NCBI GenBank assembly: GCA_023101885.1
Contig: JALPQD010000075.1
Coordinates: 4,902,630-4,966,629, forward strand
Direction of reading: 5' to 3'
Length of the DNA stretch: 64,000 bases
DNA from: Typhlomys cinereus
Taxonomy: Eukaryota > Chordata > Mammalia > Rodentia > Platacanthomyidae
Shown: in pieces, positions 56,531-64,000 of the stretch
Layout: each line of letters opens with the position of its first letter
How positions within the stretch are numbered: the stretch's first letter is position 1
Notes under the pieces: model-generated
What the model was told of the DNA's origin: nothing
Seen by the model: only the letters and a program-made list of their open reading frames with translations
Database searches by the model: none
Translations under genes and position numbers: made by a program

Positions 56531-56703
56531 TGGTAGTACCAGGACGGCCTTTGCAGCTCTGAGAACAGGACCCCAGTGATGGTTCTCTGTCACTTCAAAG
56601 GTTTATTTGGAATCTCAATTGGCCGGCACATTCTGTCATGATCATAACTTACAATAATTCATATTAAATTTTTTTAAAACATGAAAACAAATTCAGTACA
56701 AAG

Positions 56704-57083
56704 TGTAGCAGTCTCGGAGGCCCACGGAGACCCTTGCGGGGGGATAAGCTGGCATGGAGTCAACGGCATAGACCCCGGAAGTCGGGCGAGTGCCAAAGCA
56801 GGCTCTCAGGCTCGCAGGTTTGCAGGCTCTTTTATTGTAAATATAGGGCTGCTTATATACCCTTTTGAACTTTTGCTGAGTCGTCCTGACCGGATTGGTC
56901 CTCTCAGCCAGGTAGTTTGACATCGGCACCAGGCGCAGCAGCAGGTGTAGCTTGGGGAAGTTGCATTCGCGCATGCGGCCCATACAGATCTTCCCTGAGC
57001 GGCATGCTCCCCAGGTGGAGGTATTGTAAGTGACGGTTGATCAGAGACCTTAATACAGGCCTGCCTGGTCTGTTCCTCCTACA
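56704..57083 (-). mobile_element. Solo LTR, class II (IAP-like) ERV
   Basis: A 380-bp unit. In sense (minus strand) it starts TGTAGGAGGAACAGACC and ends CCGAGACTGCTACA. Perfect 6-bp target duplication ACAAAG at 56698-56703 and 57084-57089. In sense order there is GACCAATCC (CCAAT box), GGGTATATAAGC (TATA; complement near 56852-56862), AATAAAAGAGCC (poly(A) signal; complement 56831-56836) and a GC-rich end. This layout is typical of IAP/ERVK LTRs. No internal sequence remains. Confidence 0.92.
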
Positions 57084-57114
57084 ACAAAGGACAATCAAAT
57101 ATTTTTAGTAATGT

Positions 57115-57692
57115 ATTTTTTAATTTTTTCCTTATTTATTTTGGGGGGGGTGTGTGTGTCCCTTTTGAGGATCAAGGATGACCCTGGCCATCATCTTGAA
57201 CATTCTACCTCCTTTTTGCTTCACTCTGGGATTTTCCAGGCTCTGCTTTCCAGAGTCAAAAGTATAGGCCGCTGCTATTTCTTTTTTTTTTTTTTTAATT
57301 ATTTATTCAACTGTGTGCATATGCGTGTGTATGTGCGCGCGCGCGCGTGTGTGTGTGTGTGTGTGTCTGTGTGTGTATGTGTAGAACCACGGACGAATTC
57401 GCGAACCACCATGGACGCCTCCACCTCCTTCTGCCCTGGGATTCACAGGCTCCGCCCTACCAGGACCAGAAGCGCAGGCCGCCCCCGCTTCCACCCGGCG
57501 TCTATACGTGGGGTCTAGGATCCGAACTCAGGACCTTCCACCTGCAAGGCAGAGGCTTAACCCCTGAGCCACCTCTCCAGCCCCGACCGCTGTTATTTCT
57601 GCCTGACATTTTTACATGGGATCTGGGATTCAAATTCAGGACCTTCTGCTTTTGAGGCAGAGTCTTAACCCTGAGTCATTGCTCCCAGCCTA
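57115..57692 (-). mobile_element. B2-superfamily SINE (older subfamily), antisense, split by another SINE
   Basis: Tail complement and GTGTGTGTCCCTTTTGAGG, CTTTTTGCTTCACTCTGGG and CAGGCTCTGCTTTCCAGAG run to 57282. The rest (TTTCTGCCTGACATTTTTAC, CAAATTCAGGACCTTCTGC, CATTGCTCCCAGCC) resumes from about 57587. Confidence 0.9.
57283..57586 (-). mobile_element. B2-superfamily SINE (GC-rich subfamily), antisense, nested
   Basis: A T run, GTGCGCGCGCGCGCGTGTG, GAACCACGGACGAATTCGCG, CTCCGCCCTACCAGGACCAG, TCCGAACTCAGGACCTTCC and CCACCTCTCCAGCCCC. The target duplication CCGCTGCTATTTCT (57269-57282) and CCGCTGTTATTTCT (57587-57600) interrupts the host SINE precisely. Confidence 0.95.
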
Positions 57693-58884
57693 ATAAGGTA
57701 TTTTATGGATTGTTTAGTTCTTCTCAATTGTGTTTTGAATTTTAATTATACGGACATATCTAATATACATATACATCATACCTATATATACATATGATCA
57801 TATACATATATACACACATATGCACATATACATACACACATAGATATCTTTCCAAACAAACCCAATTAAGAAGACCACCTGGATCATAAACCAATTTTTC
57901 TAATGCAGAGCACTCAAGACCAGAATTCTTGAAGATGCACATCATAAATATGATTTTCAAATCAATTATATGAAAGCAGCAGACATTTCATTTATGTGTC
58001 ACCCAGCTATGATATTTTGCTGTGAATTACAGATAGTCTTCAATATAAAGATGCTCTAGGGAACAGTAACTGACTTGTGGTCCAGAAGCACTAGCGCTTT
58101 TGAGGATTATGTAACAGGAGGTTGACCTTAAAACCAACATCTTCTTAATTAGACAGAATAATTTGTGTGTGTTCCTGGCTCTCCATCCCCAGAGCAGCAT
58201 CTTTCTTCACAAGAGTCCTTGGAAATGTTGGCCGGAGATGGAAAGTTTCAAACAAATGCACATCGAATCTTGTGGGAACAGCGTGGAGAAACCAGGAAAT
58301 CTTTACAGAATTTTACAGAATATAGTGACTGGGGGGAAAAATCTTCTGGTTACCGGTATTGTCAGGAAAGTCAAATGCACAAGAAGTCCAGGATGTGACT
58401 CTGGTCTTGGATTATATTTAAATACTCTCTCTAATTAGCATCTTCTAAGAGCTTGGGTGTAATGAGCCAGGAGAGGAAATCACTTTCCATGAAGGGAGAG
58501 TAAGGGCAGGCGGCGCAGAGAGACACCTCCAAGGGCCCAAGATCAGAACCCAAGCCATCCAGAAACCTGGTGCTTCTTTATGACTGAGCAGCAGCCTGTC
58601 TCTGCCAGCACCGGCCCTGGTCCCACTGTGAGCTCAGCTGTGTCTGGGGATGGGAGATTGGCATGAGGTCAGCTGCCACCGGGGTTTGTCCTCTCCCGTT
58701 TGTCTCCATGTGGTGGTGGGTACCCCTGAGCCCAGTGCTCACGGTAGATCTGCCTTTCCTCCCTGCTTCATACCTTGGCTCAAGCCTCACCAGATGCTTC
58801 ATTTACCAATCACATCTCCTCTTCAGTCTTCTGCCCATTCCACCTCCCCATTTTGACACCCACCTGGCAACTGACTATGTGATC
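57693..58884. other. Unique-looking DNA
   Basis: An ATATAC-rich low-complexity patch lies at 57755-57845. No gene, RNA or named repeat elsewhere. Confidence 0.4.
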
Positions 58885-58945
58885 TGTGTATTAGTCAGGG
58901 TTCTCTAAAGAACAGAATTTCTAGAATGCAACATATATATGTGTG

Positions 58946-58985
<40 letters not shown>

Positions 58986-59495
58986 TATGTATAACTTTAT
59001 TAAGTTAACTCACAATAAAAATAGTGTCCTTCAAAGTAGCTTCCTGTAGCTGATTTGTTCTTGACCAGAATGTCTCACAAAGCTGGAGGTTTAAAGACGC
59101 TGGGCTCCATCGTCAGCGATGAACAGTGAACAGCATCAAGGCCTAGAGACCAGGCTCCAAAGGCAACAAGAACAACAGCAGGTAGAAACGATGGAACTCC
59201 AAGTCAGCCAAGGATGAAGGCAGCGGCGACAGCAATGAAGAAGGCCATGATGCTCAAAGAAGTCAACGGCAAGTCTACACAGTGTAAGGGAAGAGCAAGT
59301 CCCTCCTCCTCGCACTTCCTGTTATCCAGTCCACCACAGGAAAGTTCCACCCACTGTGGACTGGGTTTTCCACTCCAATTAATCAAGTCCCTGCAGGCTC
59401 ATTCAGGGGTCTGCTCCAATCATCAAAGCTCCACATCTGTGTCCCAAACACTCTGCAACCATCAAGTCAACACTAAAATGTAACCCTACCAATCT
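58885..59495 (-). mobile_element. Long MaLR-type LTR, antisense
   Basis: The plus strand starts TGTATTAGTCAGGGTTCTC, the hallmark complement of rodent MaLR LTR 3' ends. Then come a TA/GA microsatellite (58930-58982), TATTAAGTTAACTCACAAT, TCCACCCACTGTGGACTGGG and AATTAATCAAGTCCCTGCAGG, ending near CAAGTCAACACTAAAATG. Same order as 54762-55473. Confidence 0.85.
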
Positions 59496-59936
59496 GTAAA
59501 ATACAGTTCCGTAGTGTGAAAGTTGATAGAATCAAAATGGAGTCACTCTTGCCAAAGCCTGACAACTAAAAATAGACTGCAGAGAGATGGGAAAGGAGAG
59601 ATCTCCCGCTTATGCGTGACCACAAGAGCTACCAAGACCCTGCTGGGATCGCAGCTCTCAGAGCAACCACAGAGCTGCCTGCGCAGAGCACACTGCGGCA
59701 AGGCATGGGCCCAGAAGCTACAGTTGGTGGCTGTACTGGTCGTGCTACATGGCCATTAAAAGAATGACTAGGTGGAGCCATTGCACGAAGGGATTGTCTG
59801 CTGGGTGGAATAGTCGAGATGCCTATTAAATCCTTTTGATGTGCAACACAGCTTAAGGCCAAAGTTTCTTACTATAAGAGGAGATTCAAAGGTACATGGA
59901 ATAGGAGTAGAGACTACAGTGGGAGAAGGGGGGGGG
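59496..59936. other. Unclassified DNA between LTR and L1
   Basis: ATCAAAATGGAGTCACTCTTG near 59530 is reminiscent of some ERV LTRs, but I cannot identify ends or a target duplication. No coding region recognised. Confidence 0.35.
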
Positions 59937-60607
59937 TCAGTCTTTCGTCTTTGGTTAGGAGGTGACCTCCAATACCCATCAGGATGGAGAAGTGGTGCAG
60001 GAACAGCAAAACTGAAAACAACAACAAAACAATGATCCAGAACACCAGAGACCCTGCATTAATCACCTGGAACCAGACCAGCCAAATCTATCCCCATCCT
60101 AAAGTTCAGGGAAACTTGCGGAAGAGGGGGCGGCAAGATTGTAAGAGCCTAAACGTGGGGAGGAGCGATGATACGCAAGATACTCCACACAAGTTTGGGG
60201 TGCAGTAGCCATAATAATTTTGCTTGACCTGCAAAATGACTGATATGTCAACAACCCCCCAAAATCTAGCATGGATCACAGGCACTGGGATCCTTAAAGG
60301 CAAGGGATTAACAGTCATAAGAGTGTTCCCACACCAAAGGGGAACACAAGGGCTCTAGGCTATGCCAATGAGTCCTTACACCTCACTAGAGTGGGGGGCT
60401 CAGAGGGAAGTTTGGCATTCACACAAAAGGATGCTCCAAGGAATGGGAGTGGGGAGGGAGAGACACTGGGAAAAGGGAGGGAGAAAGGAAGGGAAAAGGG
60501 GGGAAGAGTACAAGGGGGCCTGGAGAGGGGTGGAGGGAGGGAGGGGAACGGGGTACCTATTAAGCTTGTATGATTGGGGAAAAATAAATAAATATAATAA
60601 AAAAAAC
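59937..60607 (+). mobile_element. 5'-truncated L1 (3' UTR only)
   Basis: AGGAGGTGACCTCCAATACCC, GCAGGAACAGCAAAACTG, AGATACTCCACACAAGTTTG, GGATCACAGGCACTGGGATCC, the purine tract GGGGAGGGAGAGACACTGGG and the terminus TATTAAGCTTGTATGATTGG, then AATAAATAAATATAATAAAA. It is close to the antisense copy at 40445-41110, so both belong to the youngest L1 subfamily in the window. Confidence 0.88.
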
Positions 60608-60842
60608 TGAAGTTCCTTTGCTGTGTTTGCTCTGCTCCGGGTAACCCATCTCTTGCTGACAGTATGACACTGAAGTCACATCCCTTCGTGTCATGTAGTG
60701 TTTGTTTTCCAAAATTAGGTGAAGCCACATGGGACCAATACATTATTTATAAAAATGATCTTTTCTTGACTGAGTGTCCCCTTTGTGGACATGCGGCAGC
60801 CTCCCTTGTCTCGCCTGACTAATTCAGGCTTGACTTCTGCGA
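60608..60842. other. Short unique-looking interval
   Basis: No recognised feature. Confidence 0.35.
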
Positions 60843-61082
60843 TGGGTGGACATGTAGGTGTCAACGTGACAGCTGCAGGCTGAGCTTTGGGTCCAGCTGT
60901 GAAGAACTGAGAGTTAAGGCGAGTCCATGAGCACGCCTGCAGGAGATGGTCTAATTGATGTGGAAGACCCCGCCCATGGTGGGTGGTGCTTTCCAGTGGT
61001 GGAGCAGATAAAAAGAACTGCAAGAGCATCTCTCTCCCCCCGCCCCCTCTCTCCCTCCCCCTCATTCTCTCTCTCCTTCCCT

Positions 61083-61200
61083 CTTCCTCCCTCCCCCTTT
61101 CTTCCTCCCTCCCCCTTTCTTCCTCCCTCCCCCTTTCTTCCTCCCTCCCCCTTTCTTCCTCCCTCCCCCTTTCTTCCTCCCTCCCCCTTTCTTCCTCCTC
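61083..61200. repeat. 18-bp pyrimidine minisatellite, about 6.5 copies
   Basis: The unit CTTCCTCCCTCCCCCTTT is repeated without change. As 18 is a multiple of 3, frames through it give six-residue peptide repeats on both strands, which are not real proteins. The complement is G-rich with regular GGG runs. Confidence 0.93.
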
Positions 61201-61418
61201 CCTGTGTTGGCAAGCTCATTTTTCTCTGCTGTTACCATTCTTCGCTGACGTCAGAGTTCAGTCTATCCAGCCTCCAGTGTGACTGAGTTTCAGGGACTCT
61301 GGAATCCTTTGGCCTTCAGCGCCAGACTGGGACTTCTGAGGTATTCAGTTCCTCAGTGGAGTAACTGCAGGCCACTCCCGCTGGACTACTTAGATTTTAC
61401 CCTCTATGTTAATCTGGT

Positions 61419-61421
<3 letters not shown>

Positions 61422-61477
<56 letters not shown>
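61422..61477. repeat. (TA)28 microsatellite
   Basis: An uninterrupted TA dinucleotide run inside the LTR at 60843-61520. Confidence 0.95.
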
Positions 61478-61479
<2 letters not shown>

Positions 61480-61520
61480 ATCCTATCAGTTCTGATCCTC
61501 TAGAGAACTGACTCCTTTGC

Positions 61521-62990
61521 AGGAAGAAGAACGGCCCCTCCCGCCTGAGTGACGTAAGCCACTCACATGGTACGGTTCTCCATCCTTCAACTTCGGTCCG
61601 CGTGTGTCCGTGCAAGTGAAATGTGTCTCTTGCACACAATTGGATTTTGTGTTTGATCCAGTCCACTAGTTGGCACCTTTTCACTGGGGAATTGCCGTTT
61701 AAGGCTCTGTTGAGCTTGTTGAGCTGATTTGCTGATTCTGGAGTTTTCCTGGCTCTCTGTCTGGTGGGTTCCAATCCCGCTTGTTCTTTTGTTTGTCCCT
61801 GTGTCATCATCTCAGGGGGTTGGTGCTTTGCCGAGCTGGACATGGCCGATTCTTTCTCCTTCTATTTATCTCTTCCTCTCTTGAGACTCATTCTTCCCCG
61901 GGCTGTTATTTTATGACTATTTTCCTCCCCTCTATGGCTCCGTAGAATTCCCTTATGTAACTTTTGTAGGGTCATAAATAGTTTCTAGTTAGAGCTTTCC
62001 TTTGAAGGTGATTTATCCACTAATGTTAGTTGCCCTCGGGGCTTGAAAAACCTCAAGTTCTGCTGGGGTTCCCGTCACCTCTGATGTCCGTCACCTCTGA
62101 TGTCCGTCACCTCTGATGTCCTTCACCTCTGATGTCCTTCTGGGATGCCTGAGAAAGTAAGCTGACCACAGTCTCCTGCAGTTTCTGATGGTGGCTTTGC
62201 TGTCACTTAACATCCTCACTGCCGTCTGTTTGGGCTATGACCCTCTTCTGGCCATGTGTGTTTCTGCTTCGAAGCATCTCTTGGACTTTGACACCCAAAT
62301 CTTTCTCCAGATGTGGAGACTCTCCTGCCATGACATCACTGGACAACTTTACTGCATCCTTGGTACTTGTCTCAGCTCCTCCTTTCTTCCTTTGGATTCT
62401 TAGGTTGGTTTCCTGAGACTATCCCAGGGTTCTTGCAAGTTCTAACCACGCTTATTTCTTTCCTTATTGCTTAGCCGAGCATACGTTCCTTCTACTTTTC
62501 TTTCATCCCCAACGTGCCTTCTTTTGCTTGAGTCTATGCATGGGCCATGCTTCCCAGTGTTTGTTATTTGGCTTATTAATTCTGTTTCCCAAAATATCTG
62601 CGTAGGGTTTCTTATCACAGGATTTCAATCTCTTGCTGTTTTTTTTCCCCCTTTATGTTGTTAAGTTCTTTATATACATGGCTGACTTTCTCATACATGC
62701 TGTTGAACTTATCTTGGACTGAATTTAATCCTTTGCTTTTTTTCATCTGCTCATTTGAATTTCTTTGAATTGCTGGTCATTTTAATAGGTTTTTTAATTG
62801 TTTATCTGGCATTAATTGTTTTCATTCTGTTGGTATGGTTATCAAGGAGTTCGCGAGCTTTTCAAGATTGTTAATTTTTATCTTCACATTTCTGTGGCTC
62901 TGTGTTGTAATTTTTGTCCATCTATTAAGATGAATATATCTTTCAGATTTTTTTCCTTATCTCATTTTTTTTGTTTTATTTTGTGAGTCT
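61521..62990 (-). mobile_element. Antisense L1 internal (ORF1/ORF2-like) remnant
   Basis: On the plus strand GTGAAATGTGTCTCTTGCAC, ATTGGATTTTGTGTTTGATC and CACTAGTTGGCACCTTTTCAC resemble the complement of mammalian L1 ORF2. Farther on, TTTCATCTGCTCATTTGAAT and TTCTTTGAATTGCTGGTCAT resemble the complement of the L1 ORF1 or inter-ORF region. No open frame survives. The identification rests on general resemblance rather than alignment. Confidence 0.5.
62074..62137. repeat. 16-bp tandem repeat, four copies
   Basis: GTCACCTCTGATGTCC at 62074, 62090 and 62106, then TTCACCTCTGATGTCC at 62122. It lies within the antisense L1-like region. Confidence 0.95.
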
Positions 62991-63340
62991 TCTTAGTGCA
63001 CAATCTTTTCTCAACCTTATAATTCCCAGTACCATGAATAGGGAGAAGCAAACAGCAATAACAAGAGTAATGATAATAAACACATTATTTTGCAGATAAA
63101 GCAACTGTTCCTTAATCCTTAACAAGGTTAGGAAACCAAAGATATACTATACTAGTAGATAAACTATTAATTTAAATTTAAAAGATTGTTAAAAGTCTTG
63201 ATAACTAAGAGATCAAAAGAGGTGGGTGTAAGGAATGGAAGTAGGAATGAGAGAAAAAGTTTGTGAGATGAAGGTCTTAGAAATAATAAAGCACAACAGA
63301 GTGAATCAGTGAGAGGGAGACAAACAGCCAAACCCAACTG
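62991..63340. other. AT-rich DNA
   Basis: No recognised feature before the L1 tail. Confidence 0.35.
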
Positions 63341-63364
63341 AGTGAGAAAACAGAAAACCAAAAC

Positions 63365-63485
63365 AATGAACTGGGGAGAGGAGGCAGAAGGGAGAGGACG
63401 GGGCACTTATTGAGCTTGTATGATTAGGAAAAACATAAAATGTAGGAGAAAAAAACAATGAAAGTAAAAAAAAGAACAGATAAAT
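63365..63485 (+). repeat. L1 3' terminal fragment
   Basis: GAACTGGGGAGAGGAGGCAG, CACTTATTGAGCTTGTATGA, TTAGGAAAAACATAAAATG and an A-rich end. It is the 3' terminus of the same L1 family as 59937-60607. Confidence 0.75.
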
Positions 63486-64000
63486 AAAGTTACAGATAGT
63501 ATAACTGTGAGTATTTCTCCCTGGCTGGGATGGACGTGGATTCCTGGGCTCTCGGGTTGCTCTTTGTACCCTGCTGGTGGTGGCCAGCTTATCTCCACAG
63601 CACTGCAGCAGGTCATCCAAATGAGCTGTGGCCGCCTGCTTTCTGCCTGTCTGCCTGCTGGGCATCTTGCAAGTATGGCCCCTGGAATTCTTCCCTCCTG
63701 TGGAGAATGAGCCTCCGGCCTTGGCTCAAGGCGCCCTCTGGCCTCAATGCCCACCACACCCTCTTCCCGCTCTGGTGTGTTTGCAGGCTGTGTTCTCTGT
63801 CTCGTGCTTCATGTCCAGGGCTCGGGACACAGCTGACTCCGCCATTTCCCTCTGCGGCTGACTTCTCTCCTCTTACCAGAGTCTGGGCTGCTCTTCCACC
63901 CACTGGCTTTCCTCTGCCCACGTCCCAGCGTCTTTGCCTAGGCATATTGGCACATGTGAGTTTAGGCAAGTCAGCTCCCATCCCACGCCCATGGAGGTCC
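63486..64000. other. GC-richer unclassified DNA to the window edge
   Basis: Overlapping frames on both strands (63406-63981) of 67-122 codons exclude one another and show no domain. Could be the start of a larger feature beyond the window, or L1 5' DNA in antisense. Nothing is supported. Confidence 0.35.

Larger units (their letters stand above)
60843..61520 (+). mobile_element. Long MaLR-type LTR, sense, with two internal tandem arrays
   Basis: Begins near GGACATGTAGGTGTCAACGTG, with AGGAGATGGTCTAATTGATG and CCCGCCCATGGTGGGTGGTG. It has an 18-bp pyrimidine array (61083-61200), GCAGGCCACTCCCGCTGG and a (TA)28 run (61422-61477), and ends TATCAGTTCTGATCCTCTAG, the sense 3' end of the long MaLR LTR. 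Confidence 0.75.

Overview
This window looks like non-coding genomic DNA from a rodent of the mouse-related clade. The evidence is the mix of retrotransposons: B1, B3, B4 and ID-type SINEs, MaLR-type LTRs, 5'-truncated L1 copies, and above all at least a dozen copies of a B2-superfamily SINE. That SINE has a B2-like tRNA head (box A TGGCTCAGGGG, then CCTGAGTTCNGATCC) but a body and a (CA)n/AATAAA/T-run tail unlike mouse B2. From memory this best suits a dipodoid rodent (jerboa, jumping mouse or birch mouse; 'Dip'-type SINEs), but the species is inference. I found no protein-coding gene I can support. Every long open frame lies in a low-complexity tract, a tandem repeat or a transposon.

Layout. 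1-10 kb: AT-rich unique DNA, a SINE followed by a U6 snRNA pseudogene (2.2-2.6 kb), a SINE split by a solo LTR (4.2-5.0 kb), and old MaLR LTR relics (8.4 and 9.1 kb). 10.4-12.8 kb: one 5'-truncated L1 with a 15-bp target duplication, itself split by a SINE and by an IAP-like solo LTR. 14-22 kb: SINEs, a (GAAA)n tract, and a 590-bp GGA-rich purine tract. 22.9-24 kb: a 41-bp GC-box minisatellite, an L1 tail and an RPL23A processed pseudogene. 28-32.2 kb: an unidentified retropseudogene candidate, a MaLR-type LTR, and a complete 2.0-kb MaLR-like element with both LTRs and a 5-bp target duplication. 33.6-39.1 kb: solo LTRs and duplicated short segments. 40.4-43.7 kb: two antisense L1 3' ends and two SINEs. 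45.4-45.8 kb: a 23-bp minisatellite. 48.5-61.5 kb: an LTR-dense block with two more IAP-like solo LTRs. 61.5-63.5 kb: antisense L1-like DNA and an L1 3' tail.

The nested insertions give a relative chronology: L1 first, then SINEs and solo LTRs inside it; older SINE subfamily first, then a GC-rich and probably younger subfamily inserted into it. No bacterial-style operons, CRISPR arrays or phage features are present, and I see no convincing new biological system. The most informative content is the dated LTR/SINE/L1 insertions and several unusual tandem repeats. Boundaries were read by eye. Where target-site duplications are quoted they were located base by base; other ends are good to roughly 10-30 bp.
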